A DNA stretch of 46,788 bases from Prosthecobacter sp. (GCA_030833205.1 JAURHS010000009.1:1-46788); one strand, 5' to 3'. Shown: positions 24,781 to 33,936, numbered from the stretch's first letter. Program-made: numbers and translations. Notes: a model not told the origin generated them from the sequence alone.

Positions 24781-27321
24781 TCAGTTGCCGATGCTGGGCA
24801 GCAGGGCAGCGTCGGCGCCGCTGGAATCAGAGCCATCGGAGCTGCTCGGTGCCTGCTTGATCTTCTGACCCGAGGGGTCAATCAGGGTGGCAGTCACGAA
24901 GATCATGAGGTTGCGCTTGAAGTGATCCTCAACCGAGGTGCGGAACATGCGACCGATGAAGGGCAGGTCACCGACGATGGGGAGTTTGTCTTCGACATCC
25001 TGAACATCTTCACGAATCAGACCACCGAGAGCCACCGTCTGTCCATCCCAAACCGTGACAGAGGTCTTCACCTTGCGGGTCGAGAACACGGGCTGATTGA
25101 TCACATTGGGGGTCAGCTCGATGCGGCCGCTGCTACCAGGAAGGAGGGCAGCGGTTCCGGTCAGAACAGAGTAGATTGGGCTGCCATAGTTGATGAAGCC
25201 ATCGAACTCGGTGACCTCGGGAAGGAGGTTGAGGTCAATGCTGCCGTTCTCGCCAATCACTGGGTCAACTTCCATACGGACACCTACAGGGCGCATTTCA
25301 AAGGCGGTTGGGGTCGTTGGAGTCACGGGAATCGTGGTAGCTCCGCTGGCTCCGCCGCCACCGGCGGCGCCACCACCACCAACATTGGTTGGAATCTGTG
25401 GAGGGTCGAACTCGGTGGGGTAAATGAACTCGCGGATCACTTCAACGGTGGCCTGTTGGCCGCCCTTGGTGGTCACACTGGGTGCGCTCATCAAGTCCAC
25501 ACCCTTCTTCTGGGAAAGTGCGCGAAGGATCATGCCGAACTGCGGGTCAGTGAAGATCCCGGCAACCGACAGCATGCCTGGGGCGACCGTATCGGCGGTG
25601 CTGTCCACTGGGTTGAAGAGGGAGTCAATGCTGTCACCACGGATGGCGCGGCCACCACTGCGAAGACTGCGAGCCACGGGGAAGATGCTTGCCGCAGTAC
25701 CTGCGGTGGCGTCTCCATTGACCATGCCACTCATGTTGGAGGGATAGGTGCTGCGACCACCCCAGTTGCCGTTGGTGCCGCCACCAACAAACACGCTCTC
25801 ACTGCTTCCGCCAGCCACTCCAGTGGCGCCGAGCAACCAGTCAAAGCCGAGCTCATCAGTGTTCTTCTGGGTCACTTCAACGAACTTGGTGGTGATGTAC
25901 ACCTGCTTGGTGATCTGGTTGCGGATGGAGTCCACGAAGGATTCAACCAGGTCGAGGTTGGGCTGGGTGTTTTTGACGATCAGCTGCGAGGTCACCTTGT
26001 TGAACACAGCTGTGGCGCCATCGGGGAACTGAATTCCCTGAGCCTTGAGAATTTCGAGGGCGTTCTGGCGCTTGATCAAGCCCGAGGCGGGAGCCGCTGC
26101 TGCATTGCCAGCAGCAAAGGGGTCTGGGGCCGCTGCGGGGGCTGCACCAGCATCACCACCTGCACCACCGAAGGTTTCAAAGTCCGGCGGCACCTTGTAG
26201 ATGCGGGTAAATTGCTCAGTCGTGGTTTCAGTGACGGGCACAACGAGAACCGCGAAGGGCTCAACCTTGTACTTCATGCCAGCGAGCTCAGTGATGTAGC
26301 GCAGGGCCTCCTGCATCGGCACATCCTTGAGATCGAGGCTGATGTTGGCGGTGGCGGTCTCTGGGCCGGCTTTGAGGATGATGTTGACTCCCTTGCGAGC
26401 CACATCGGTGGTCTTGACATCGAGGTCAACGCTCTTGACGCGCAGGAATTCGATGGCCTCTTGGATGGTCGCACCTTCAAACTGGACCTGAGGGATGATG
26501 ATTTCGGCCATCTTCTTGCTCAGCAGGCCCGTGGGGGCAGCGCTGCCAGGAGACCCGTTGTCCACCTGCAGGCCCTTGACGGGTGGCTTGCTCTCCCAAG
26601 CCTCAGTCACCATGTTGAGCATGCGTGAGCGCTGATGATCGTAGGCGCTCTTGAGGTACAGGGACTTCTTCTGTTCGACAACCTCCATGCCGCGGCGAGC
26701 GGCGCTGTTGTAAGGGTCAACGCGGAGCACATCTTCAAAGGCCTCAACGGCCTTGTCGAAGTTGCCCAGATCCATGTTGCTGTTGGCCTGCGCAAGACCC
26801 TCGGTCACCTTCTTGACATTGTCGACATGCTCCGCAGTCAGCGCTGCTGGCCAGCGATCCTCATCACCCAATTCAGCGGCCAACGCCTGAGACTTGCGAT
26901 GCCCAGGCACGGCAAGCTTCGCTTCGTCCATCAGCTTGCGGGCGGAGACATAGTCACCCTTGGCCACCTGCGTGCGAGCCAAGGCAACGGCACCATCGGC
27001 AAACTTCAGATTTGCCAGTTCCCGAAGGTCCTTGATGAAGGGCGCATTGGGCAACTGATCGAGAATCTCCTTCGCCGCACGGTACTGGGAAAGCGCCCCA
27101 TCGAGGTCGCCCTTGATGAAGGACTCATCGCCAAGGTTCATGGACTGCTGCGCGTCCTGCACGCGGGCGAGTCGGCGAGTGATTTCACGCTCAGCAAGTC
27201 CTGGCAGGCTCGCTGCAGCCGCATCTGGGCTTTGAGCCCATGCGCCGGAGAGTCCGGCGCTGACACCTGCGATCATCATGAGGGCTGCGCGATGCTTCTT
27301 CATTCGGGGGTTCTGGGGCAT
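24781..27321 (-). CDS. Secretin of a pilus-like system (Amuc_1098-like, PilQ/GspD family)
   Basis: An 846-residue outer-membrane pore protein. A signal peptide (ending near GAWAQ, residue 30) is followed by a TPR-like helical region (about 45-235), which is unusual for secretins but characteristic of the Akkermansia protein as I recall it. Next are periplasmic N-domains (about 275-470, for example IQEAIEFLRVKSVDLDV and VPMQEALRYITELAG), interrupted by an Ala/Gly/Pro-rich loop (385-415). The secretin domain runs from about 470 to 830 (QVYITTKFVEVTQKN; VTVWDGQTVALGGLIREDVQ; LPFIGRMFRT). The C-terminal tail is Ser-rich. Starts at 27321 or 27303 give the same mature protein. It is last in the operon, 89 bases after the Amuc_1099-like gene, and that gap is AT-rich and may hold its own promoter. 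Confidence 0.93.
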   Translation of the reverse strand: MPQNPRMKKHRAALMMIAGVSAGLSGAWAQSPDAAAASLPGLAEREITRRLARVQDAQQSMNLGDESFIKGDLDGALSQYRAAKEILDQLPNAPFIKDLRELANLKFADGAVALARTQVAKGDYVSARKLMDEAKLAVPGHRKSQALAAELGDEDRWPAALTAEHVDNVKKVTEGLAQANSNMDLGNFDKAVEAFEDVLRVDPYNSAARRGMEVVEQKKSLYLKSAYDHQRSRMLNMVTEAWESKPPVKGLQVDNGSPGSAAPTGLLSKKMAEIIIPQVQFEGATIQEAIEFLRVKSVDLDVKTTDVARKGVNIILKAGPETATANISLDLKDVPMQEALRYITELAGMKYKVEPFAVLVVPVTETTTEQFTRIYKVPPDFETFGGAGGDAGAAPAAAPDPFAAGNAAAAPASGLIKRQNALEILKAQGIQFPDGATAVFNKVTSQLIVKNTQPNLDLVESFVDSIRNQITKQVYITTKFVEVTQKNTDELGFDWLLGATGVAGGSSESVFVGGGTNGNWGGRSTYPSNMSGMVNGDATAGTAASIFPVARSLRSGGRAIRGDSIDSLFNPVDSTADTVAPGMLSVAGIFTDPQFGMILRALSQKKGVDLMSAPSVTTKGGQQATVEVIREFIYPTEFDPPQIPTNVGGGGAAGGGGASGATTIPVTPTTPTAFEMRPVGVRMEVDPVIGENGSIDLNLLPEVTEFDGFINYGSPIYSVLTGTAALLPGSSGRIELTPNVINQPVFSTRKVKTSVTVWDGQTVALGGLIREDVQDVEDKLPIVGDLPFIGRMFRTSVEDHFKRNLMIFVTATLIDPSGQKIKQAPSSSDGSDSSGADAALLPSIGN

Positions 27322-27410
27322 AGAGATAAAGGCGGAAATCCGTGGGATTTGTTGTTGTAACAGAATTGCTGGGAATTAGGCGAGTCTTTTTTCGGACTTG
27401 GTGACATTTT

Positions 27411-28382
27411 TTATTGCTTGGGCACCAAGATTTCGGCGCCAGAGGGATCTTTCCCCTTGACAGGCACGATCTTGGCCTCGGACTCACCAATCGAAAGCAC
27501 CTTAAATTGCCCGTCCATGCCTGGAATTTGAAACAACCCCTGATCGGCGGCCTTGATGATCTGACCCTCTCCAATCTTGAGCTCGAACTCGACCTCGTAG
27601 GTCGCAAGATTGACCTCCTTGCTCTTGATCAGGTTAACTTCCCTGCCGTTCTCCAAGTCGCGCAACTTGAGTTCGGAGGCATCCACATCCGCTCCTGTCT
27701 TGGGATCCTTGGCGGTCTTGCTTGCAAATTCGAGAACCTTGAAGCGGGCCTTGCCCCCCTTCTCGAAAGCAAATTCATCCTGCAGTTGGACAAACTTGCT
27801 GGAACGGGGTTCGGGCTTGACCTTCTGCACCTGGTAGGGCGCAGCGGTCGTGTTGAGCTTGACGATGTAGTCGTTGACGATGCGCTGCTTGACCACCAGC
27901 TTCTGCGTCAATGGAGGATGGGACTCCTTCTCCAACGGGTGAGTCTTCGCGACGAACTCCTCCTCGTTGGTGAATCCATCTGCATCGGGGTCGAGTTGGC
28001 CCACATTGGGGGATTCAAAATTGGGCAGCCGATACTTGAGGATGAATTCATTGGTCATCGGTGGCCGCAGCTGGGGCTGGGCAACCTGAAGGTCAAACAG
28101 CTCGTCTCCCTTCTGCAGCAGGATCACGGATTTGTTCAATGGCACCTGTTTGCCCTTGAGCGATGGAGCCTGCCAACTGAATTTCTCTTCGAGCACCTTC
28201 TGCGCCCGCTGCACAGTCTCAAGCGATGGGGGGTCGAATTCGGCCTTCGCCACGACAGGCATGGAAACCAGACTGTCTGCAAGCCCCTGGCTTTCCCACA
28301 CCAGGTAACCTCCAAGCCCAACGGCTAGTAGTGAGGAGAGTGTAAGGAAGGTCCTTTCGTAATTGCCAGATTTCTTCTGCAT
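27411..28382 (-). CDS. Amuc_1099-like pilus-locus protein with Ca-binding-type motif
   Basis: A 323-residue protein with one N-terminal membrane segment (about 12-29) and a large extracytoplasmic part. It contains D131-P-D-A-D-G-F-T-N-E-E-E-F (131-143), a D-x-D-x-D-G pattern like the calcium-binding thrombospondin type 3 or EF-hand-like repeats often seen in Verrucomicrobia. Two beta-rich segments follow (about 165-230 and 235-310), the second with a periodic 'VLSIGESEAKI' style ending. By position it matches Amuc_1099 in the Akkermansia locus. It is probably an inner-membrane/periplasmic assembly protein that replaces PilP-like functions. This is an inference from gene order; no biochemical role is known to me. 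Confidence 0.85.
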   Translation of the reverse strand: MQKKSGNYERTFLTLSSLLAVGLGGYLVWESQGLADSLVSMPVVAKAEFDPPSLETVQRAQKVLEEKFSWQAPSLKGKQVPLNKSVILLQKGDELFDLQVAQPQLRPPMTNEFILKYRLPNFESPNVGQLDPDADGFTNEEEFVAKTHPLEKESHPPLTQKLVVKQRIVNDYIVKLNTTAAPYQVQKVKPEPRSSKFVQLQDEFAFEKGGKARFKVLEFASKTAKDPKTGADVDASELKLRDLENGREVNLIKSKEVNLATYEVEFELKIGEGQIIKAADQGLFQIPGMDGQFKVLSIGESEAKIVPVKGKDPSGAEILVPKQ

Positions 28383-28412
28383 GTTGGAGTCGGAATGGGA
28401 GGGTGGACCCGG

Positions 28413-29366
28413 TTAGCGGGCGGGAGCGGGAGCTGGGGCAGTATTTTGCTGCGCCACAAACTCAACCAAGTCGATTTCGAGGTAGGCACGCAACTGTTCA
28501 GCGCCGAGAACAATCTTGGAATCCGCAGGCGCTGGCGCGCCCTTTGCCGACTTGGGCGCAGCCACGGCATTGCCTGCTGGCGCTGCGGCACCATTCAGAC
28601 CAGCGTCGGGCGGAGGCTCAGCGGTGACCACACTGCGGGCAGGCCCCTCCTGCTGCTCGTTTTCGATGCGCAGCAGGCGAGTGATGGTGAAGAACCGGAT
28701 TTGGCTGGGGCTGGCCAGCGCGCTGAGGTAGGCCTGCAGGGCAGGCTGATCGCCACGCACCGTTAGGGTGAGGGTGCGCCGACGAGTGACTTCGCCAGTC
28801 GGTGCAGCAGGAGCAGGCTTGGTGCCCGAGGAAGATTCTGCACTCAGCGCAGAGCGCTCGAGAGATTCCACCGCTGCCAAGCCACTTTTGAGGGCGAGAC
28901 GGACCACTTCATCGGCAGCATCAAGGTATTGCGAGAGTTCGGTGGCGAGCGCGTCAGACTTGGGCAACTCATTTTCGTAGGCGTCAAAACCAAGATTGAA
29001 TTCCGCCGGTAGTTTTCCAGCGGCTTCCTTCTTGATGTCGGCAACCTTCTTCTTGAGCTTGGATTGAAAATCCGTGTTGCTCATCGCCTGTCCCTGTGGC
29101 TGCAGCTTGGTCAGGACGCCGTTGAGCTTGGTCACAGCTTGACCGTACTCCTCAACCATGGCCTGCTTCTTGGCGAGGTTCTCGGGAGTGGGGGAGAGTT
29201 TTGCAGACTTCAGCCCAGCGATGGTTTGATTGGCAAGATCGAATTGCTCGCGCAATTCGGTCGCCTCACTCCAGGTGTTGAACCACACCACTCCCAGTCC
29301 GATGGCGCCCGCAGCGGCGAGGCCCAGGACTGCTGCCGGACCTTTGTTTTCTTGAATCCAACTCAT
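28413..29366 (-). CDS. Amuc_1100-like pilus-locus protein
   Basis: A 317-residue protein, the same length that I recall for Amuc_1100. It has a single N-terminal membrane helix (about 11-29), then a coiled-coil helical region (about 35-130) and an alpha/beta domain resembling PilO/GspM-type folds. The stretch with GDQPALQAYLSALASP and TRLLRIENE aligns by eye with the corresponding GDRES... and IRIRNE region of Amuc_1100. The C-terminal third has a Pro/Ala-rich linker before a final strand (YLEIDLVEFV) and an Ala/Pro tail. Its ATG overlaps the PilM stop by four bases (ATGA), so the two are co-translated. The Akkermansia protein is known for host immune and metabolic effects; here it is probably structural. 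Confidence 0.9.
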   Translation of the reverse strand: MSWIQENKGPAAVLGLAAAGAIGLGVVWFNTWSEATELREQFDLANQTIAGLKSAKLSPTPENLAKKQAMVEEYGQAVTKLNGVLTKLQPQGQAMSNTDFQSKLKKKVADIKKEAAGKLPAEFNLGFDAYENELPKSDALATELSQYLDAADEVVRLALKSGLAAVESLERSALSAESSSGTKPAPAAPTGEVTRRRTLTLTVRGDQPALQAYLSALASPSQIRFFTITRLLRIENEQQEGPARSVVTAEPPPDAGLNGAAAPAGNAVAAPKSAKGAPAPADSKIVLGAEQLRAYLEIDLVEFVAQQNTAPAPAPAR

Positions 29367-31084
29367 GGCAACTTAAAGGCAATGCCCTGTTTGATGGGCA
29401 GTTTAATGTCAAAACTGTAGGCGTAGCGTTCTTCCTCGATTCCGCTCTGGGCGCTGACCAGCGCAGCTCGACGCTGCTCGAAGTCAGCGAGCTCCAAGGC
29501 TGGCAACTTCGCCAGCGCGGCTGCGTAGCGATAGACCACCTGCTCACCTTCATCATTCTTGCGGTAGAGCCCCTTGAGATGCAGCGTGTAGGGAACTTGA
29601 GGGTCCCCAGCCTGGTCGTCCTTGGCTCCAGCCACCCGCTCCTTGTTGAAGAGCACCGGAGAAATGGGCTTGCCCTCTTTGAGAATTTCGATCGTGGTCA
29701 ACCAAATGAGGTCATTGTCGAATTTCTGATTCAATTCCGAAAGCAGGCGAACCCAGTACGACCGCTCGAGCACCACGCGCTCAAGGGCGCTGCTGTAATT
29801 GGCGAATTGGGTTTGCTGGGTTTCCAGAGCGGCGATCTTGCCGGCGAGTTCCTGCAGCTTGGCCTGCTCGGGCATGACCACGGCCAGCTTTTCAGTCAGG
29901 ACACGGACCTTGGCCTGCTGGTGAACCACTGCTGATGCGATGCCACCCCAGAGCACCAGCGTGCCGAGCAAGAGTGCAGGCAAACGGCGCGCGGCATCAC
30001 GACGGTTGGCCACGGAGACTGGCACCAATTCCAGTTCGCTTGGGCAGGCCCCTGCCCCACGCAACGCCAGACCCACCAACTCTCCCATGAAGCAGGCATC
30101 CGCCTGAACCTTGGGATCACAGGCAACGCCGCGCAGCGGGTTGAAGATTTCCACGGGCAACTTCAGCTTCTCCTGAAGGAAAGGGACCATGTTGCCCAGA
30201 TGAGCTCCACCACCAGTCAGGAAGATGCGCTTGGGCGCTGCCCCTGATTGTTGGCTGCGGTAGGCGGTGATGCGCCGCAAAATTTGTGTGTGTAGGTTGC
30301 CTGCGGCGTTGCGGATCACCTTGGAGAGCGCGGCAATTTCAGGGTCCGCGTGATCCTGCACCGCACCGCCTGGGGCAATGAAACCGCGCGAGCATTTTTG
30401 CAACTCCGCCTGATCAAAATTGATTCCAAATTCCTTGGAGATGGCCGTGGTGATGGCTGCGCCACCCACCAGAAAGTTCGAAACAAAAAACCTTCCCGGC
30501 TCAACAAACACCAAGTTGGTTGAGCGAGCTCCAAGGTCAACGATCACCGCGGGCTCCGCAACATCGGGGTAGTTGTAACGAAAGGCGTTGTAGAGCGCCA
30601 GCGGCGCGATGTCGACCCCCTGCGGGTTGAGCTTGGCGTCAACAACCTGCCGATGAATTTCGTTGAGGGCATCGGACTTGATGGCCACCAACACCACCTC
30701 GGTTTCGCCAGTGCCTTCCTGGGAAAACTCAAAGTCCCAGACCACCTCATTGATCGGAAAAGGGACATTTTGCCTCGCCTCGAATTCGACAATTTGGGCC
30801 ACCCGATCGTCCTGCACCGGAGGCAGCTTCACAAATCGGGTAAAGACATGATGACCTCCAATGGCATACCAGAGGGCATGCGAGCTGAGCTTGAGCGAGT
30901 GGGTGATCTCCTGAAGCGCAGCCTTGACCTGCTGGTTGCGCGAGAAGTCGTTGCTGGGGTCACCAGGCAGGTCTACGAATTCATAGCGCCTGAGTACCAG
31001 CTCTGAGCCTGCCTTGGAAAAAAGTGCGGCAGCGACGCGCCGCGATCCGAGATTGAGAACCGCAATGGTTTTGCTGTCAGCCAT
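29363..31084 (-). CDS. PilM-like actin-fold ATPase fused to a PilN-like membrane domain (Amuc_1101-like)
   Basis: A 573-residue protein in two parts. Residues about 1-345 are a PilM/FtsA-type actin fold: LNLGSRRVAAALF (phosphate 1), VIVDLGARSTNLVF (phosphate 2), and FLTGGGAHLGNM (adenosine motif). From about 367 a basic stretch (RRDAARRLP) leads into one membrane helix (LLLGTLVLWGGIASAVV), then a coiled coil and an alpha/beta segment (SYWVRLLSELNQKFDNDLIWLTTIEIL), the layout of PilN. In classical type IV pili PilM and PilN are separate proteins that bind each other; here they are one chain. It is followed by the Amuc_1100-like gene with an ATGA overlap. The Amuc_1102-like gene lies 61 bases upstream, with a hairpin between. 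Confidence 0.9.
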   Translation of the reverse strand: MADSKTIAVLNLGSRRVAAALFSKAGSELVLRRYEFVDLPGDPSNDFSRNQQVKAALQEITHSLKLSSHALWYAIGGHHVFTRFVKLPPVQDDRVAQIVEFEARQNVPFPINEVVWDFEFSQEGTGETEVVLVAIKSDALNEIHRQVVDAKLNPQGVDIAPLALYNAFRYNYPDVAEPAVIVDLGARSTNLVFVEPGRFFVSNFLVGGAAITTAISKEFGINFDQAELQKCSRGFIAPGGAVQDHADPEIAALSKVIRNAAGNLHTQILRRITAYRSQQSGAAPKRIFLTGGGAHLGNMVPFLQEKLKLPVEIFNPLRGVACDPKVQADACFMGELVGLALRGAGACPSELELVPVSVANRRDAARRLPALLLGTLVLWGGIASAVVHQQAKVRVLTEKLAVVMPEQAKLQELAGKIAALETQQTQFANYSSALERVVLERSYWVRLLSELNQKFDNDLIWLTTIEILKEGKPISPVLFNKERVAGAKDDQAGDPQVPYTLHLKGLYRKNDEGEQVVYRYAAALAKLPALELADFEQRRAALVSAQSGIEEERYAYSFDIKLPIKQGIAFKLP

Positions 31085-31116
31085 GCTTGATGTGTTGGGG
31101 GGTGGAGAATGAAACG

Positions 31117-31140
31117 GCCTGCGGGGTCTGCCGCACAGGC
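31117..31140 (-). other. Intercistronic hairpin between the Amuc_1102-like and pilM-like genes
   Basis: GCCTGCGG (31117-31124) can pair with CCGCA-C-AGGC (31131-31140), leaving one bulged base and a 6-base loop. It lies in the 61-base gap between the two genes and has no T-run. It could stabilise the upstream part of the transcript or attenuate read-through. Confidence 0.35.
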
Positions 31141-31145
31141 GGGAC

Positions 31146-31757
31146 TCAGCGAGATTTTGTGGGCAGGTCGTAGTCGCCCCAAAGGATGGAGAATGGCGTG
31201 TCCTGCTTGGCGATCAGGGCTCCCTCAGAAATGGCGAAACCGTCCCCCTTCTCCCACCACTTGCCCCCTGCGCTCGAATCGCCCGCAACGACGGCACCGT
31301 CCACCACAACTTCATACCCCCAGCCAGCAACATCGGAAGGGCTGAAGTTGTCGCGCTCAAGGACCCGACGCAGGGTACCCGGCGTGGCGAACGCCAACGC
31401 ATGGCACTTGGTGCTGGCTGGAAGGTCGAGGTAATTCAAGGTCCCCTTGAGGACATGGCGCTTGCCGTCCGCCGTCTGAGCGTTCATCGCCAGATAAAAA
31501 TTCACCGTGATGGAGGCGACGCTGCCGTTGCGTCCGCCCTGATTGGAAGGGAGACGCGCCTCGATCTCGAGGTCACATTCCAGCCAAGTGCGCGGGCGCC
31601 AGTTCTTGTCTGGCACATTGCTGGGGATCACAATCGGGGTTTGAATGGCGGCCAACTTGGGGCCCTTGGCGCTGATTTTGACCGCAGGCGCCGTTTGGGC
31701 ACTGCTGTTGACTGCCGAGGACAGGCCAAGGAGGGCGACGATCCAGAATGTCTTCAT
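31146..31757 (-). CDS. Amuc_1102-like secreted pilus-locus protein
   Basis: A 203-residue exported protein, first gene of the pilus-like operon. The ATG at 31757 gives a clean signal peptide (MKTFWIVALLGLSSAVNSSA); the longer frame to 31820 was rejected. The mature part is beta-rich with many aromatic residues (NWRPRTWLECDLEIEA, KWWEKGDGFAIS) and no recognised catalytic motif. It matches Amuc_1102 by position and general character. Periplasmic or outer-membrane associated by inference. The upstream UDP-glucuronate decarboxylase gene ends 69 bases before it on the same strand, so read-through is possible. Confidence 0.8.
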   Translation of the reverse strand: MKTFWIVALLGLSSAVNSSAQTAPAVKISAKGPKLAAIQTPIVIPSNVPDKNWRPRTWLECDLEIEARLPSNQGGRNGSVASITVNFYLAMNAQTADGKRHVLKGTLNYLDLPASTKCHALAFATPGTLRRVLERDNFSPSDVAGWGYEVVVDGAVVAGDSSAGGKWWEKGDGFAISEGALIAKQDTPFSILWGDYDLPTKSR

Positions 31758-31826
31758 GGGGCGAATGGGTTGGGGGGATGACCGAAAAATGGACCGCGTT
31801 GTTTTAAGGACAAATCCCATGTGGAT

Positions 31827-32789
31827 TCAAGAATTGATTGCAAGAAACTGACGAAAATAGGAAATCGTCAGGCCGATACCGTCTTCGAATTCAACCTTGG
31901 GCTCCCATCCCAGCAAACGGCGGGCCAATGAAATGTCGGGACGCCGGACCTTCGGGTCGTCCACCGGCAAGGGGTGGTGAATCAGGGGCTGGTCCACCCC
32001 CAAGATTCGTTGAATCGCCTGGGCGAACTCCAGCACGGTCATTTCACGGGGATTTCCGATGTTGACCGGCTCGTGATGAGCGGATTGCGATAGCCGGTAG
32101 ATCCCCTCAACCAGGTCGGAAACATAGCAAAAACTGCGAGTCTGGGACCCATCGCCAAAAACGGTGATGGGCTCTCCTCGAAGAGCCTGGCCAATGAAGG
32201 CAGGCACCACTCTGCCGTCGTTGAGGCGCATCCGCGGCCCGTAGGTGTTGAAGATCCGCACAATCTTGGTGTCGAGCCCGTGCGTGCGGTGGTAGGCCAT
32301 GGTGATGGCTTCAGCAAAGCGCTTGGCCTCGTCATAAACACCACGGGGCCCCACGGGGTTGACATTGCCCCAGTAGGACTCGCGCTGGGGGTGCTCCAGT
32401 GGGTCGCCGTAAACCTCACTGGTGGAGGCCACCAGAAACCCCGCCCCTTTGGCATGGGCAAGACCCAAGGAGTTGTGAGTTCCGAGGGAGCCCACCTTAA
32501 GGGTCTGGATGGGCAACTCGAGGTAATCAATCGGGCTGGCCGGCGAGGCGAAGTGAAACACAAAGTCCACTGGCCCTAGCACCTGAATGGTCTTGCTGAC
32601 ATCGTGATGCTCCAGGACGAAGCGCGGCTCCGTGGTCAAGTGAGCGAGATTGGCCTCCGATCCAGTGAGCAGGTTGTCGAGACCCAAGACCTCCCAGCCC
32701 TCAGCCAGAAGACGATCCGTGAGATGGGACCCGAGAAAGCCTGCAGCTCCTGTGACGACGGCTTTGCGTGGAGTGGGCATGAAGGGCAT
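31827..32789 (-). CDS. UDP-glucuronate decarboxylase (UDP-xylose synthase) / SDR epimerase family
   Basis: A 320-residue extended short-chain dehydrogenase. The N-terminal Rossmann motif is G14-A-A-G17-F-L-G20. The active site is Y152-x3-K156 in the block [19 protein letters not shown], preceded by [13 protein letters not shown]. This block is diagnostic of UDP-glucuronate decarboxylases, which make UDP-xylose using bound NAD. FDYSEL-type substrate residues are also present as [14 protein letters not shown]. It probably supplies pentose for surface polysaccharide. ATGs at 32789 and 32780 are both possible; the frame further upstream overlaps the divergent metallophosphoesterase gene. Role in xylose-containing polysaccharide is inferred. 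Confidence 0.9.
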   Translation of the reverse strand: MPFMPTPRKAVVTGAAGFLGSHLTDRLLAEGWEVLGLDNLLTGSEANLAHLTTEPRFVLEHHDVSKTIQVLGPVDFVFHFASPASPIDYLELPIQTLKVGSLGTHNSLGLAHAKGAGFLVASTSEVYGDPLEHPQRESYWGNVNPVGPRGVYDEAKRFAEAITMAYHRTHGLDTKIVRIFNTYGPRMRLNDGRVVPAFIGQALRGEPITVFGDGSQTRSFCYVSDLVEGIYRLSQSAHHEPVNIGNPREMTVLEFAQAIQRILGVDQPLIHHPLPVDDPKVRRPDISLARRLLGWEPKVEFEDGIGLTISYFRQFLAINS

Positions 32790-32895
32790 GGGATACCCCC
32801 AGCAGGAAGGAACGGCAAGCTGGGAATCACGCATTTGTCGGCGGGCCCCCAGATCAGGCCAAAAATCGCGGATTCGCAGCGTAGAAACAAGGGTC

Positions 32896-33792
32896 ATGCC
32901 CATCACCCTTCCCGCCAAAAGCCGCCGCCACTGGTTGCGGGCCGCAATCGCATCCCCCTTGGCGGCCCTCGCTGAGAGCTCGCCCGACGCTCAACACTGG
33001 GCCCTTTTCAGCGATACCCACATCGCCGCTGACGCCTCGCTCTCTGCTCGTGGCGCGGTGATGGCCGCCAACCTCAAGCGCTGTGTGCAGCAAGTCTTGA
33101 GCAGCGGTCAGAAGCCCTTTGGGCTGCTCATCAATGGCGACTGCGCCTACCTCGACGGTCAGGCCGCAGATTACCAAACCTTGATCGGCTTGCTGGAACC
33201 GCTGCGCGAAGCCAGTGTGCCCGTGCACTGCACCTTGGGCAACCATGACAACCGTCGCCAGTTCCTCGCCGCGATGACCAGCCCCCAGGACGCCCGCCCG
33301 CTGGAGACCAAACATGTCAGCTTAGTCAGCAGCGCCGCGATGAACTGGGTGCTGCTGGATTCGCTGGAGGTGGTCAACGCCACCCCCGGCAAACTCGGCG
33401 CTGAGCAACTTGGCTGGTTGGACCGAACACTGGCCAACTGTCCCAACCGCCCCACCGTGGTGATGGCACACCACAACCCAGCGCCGAGCGGTGCGGCCAG
33501 CGGCAAGCACAGCGGCCTCACCGACAGCGCCGCCCTGCTTGAAGTCCTTCGTCACCACAGCAAGGTCAAGGCCTTCGTCTTCGGTCACACCCATCAGTGG
33601 CAGGCTCGCCGCAGTGAAGGCAATGGCCTATGGCTGATCAATCTTCCCCCAACCTCCTATGTCTTCTCCGCGCAGAGCCCAGCGGGCTGGGTGATGGCGA
33701 AGGCGACTGGCAACGGTTTGAATCTGGAGCTGCACTGCCTCAACCCCAACCATGAGCAGCACGGGCAGTGCGTTGAAATCGACTGGAGCTAG
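32896..33792 (+). CDS. Tat-exported calcineurin-like metallophosphoesterase
   Basis: A 298-residue phosphoesterase. The five metal-binding blocks are present: FSDTHI (D40, H42), [29 protein letters not shown] and VFGHTHQW. The N-terminus [18 protein letters not shown] looks like a short twin-arginine signal, so it is probably exported through Tat; a TatA gene lies 3.7 kb away. The ATG at 32896 was chosen over the long upstream frame, which is antisense to the epimerase gene. Substrate cannot be told from sequence (nucleotides, phosphodiesters or phospholipids are all possible in this family). A weak hairpin with a T-run follows the stop. Confidence 0.9.
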   Translation: MPITLPAKSRRHWLRAAIASPLAALAESSPDAQHWALFSDTHIAADASLSARGAVMAANLKRCVQQVLSSGQKPFGLLINGDCAYLDGQAADYQTLIGLLEPLREASVPVHCTLGNHDNRRQFLAAMTSPQDARPLETKHVSLVSSAAMNWVLLDSLEVVNATPGKLGAEQLGWLDRTLANCPNRPTVVMAHHNPAPSGAASGKHSGLTDSAALLEVLRHHSKVKAFVFGHTHQWQARRSEGNGLWLINLPPTSYVFSAQSPAGWVMAKATGNGLNLELHCLNPNHEQHGQCVEIDWS

Positions 33793-33812
33793 GGCTGCCA
33801 CCTGCGGCGCAC

Positions 33813-33839
33813 AAAAAACACCAAAGGCATTGGTTTTTT
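33813..33839 (+). terminator. Weak intrinsic terminator after the metallophosphoesterase gene
   Basis: ACCAA (33820-33824) pairs with TTGGT (33830-33834), flanked by an A-run and followed by TTTTT. The A-run and T-run extend the stem. It lies 21 bases after the stop codon and upstream of the pseudopilin gene. Confidence 0.45.
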
Positions 33840-33936
33840 CTCGCCATTGGCCACGCCTTCGCCTGTAATGCGAGCGGTTGCGGATGGCTTCATTGCCTGA
33901 AGCGGCCACATTCATCATCAACCCCCTCCCCATCCC

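Noticed and set aside
24922..26628. 568-codon plus-strand frame opposite the secretin
   Set aside because: Mirror frame of the secretin; its His/Gly/Asp-rich composition comes from the antisense of a real gene.
31758..31826. Possible promoter upstream of the pilus-like operon (TTGAAT, then TTAAAA after 17 bases)
   Set aside because: The -10 match is only 3 of 6 and the -35 overlaps the end of the epimerase gene, so it cannot be supported by eye.
32650..32895. Extended N-terminus of the metallophosphoesterase
   Set aside because: It would overlap the divergent epimerase gene and lacks homology; the ATG at 32896 gives a signal sequence and a full domain.
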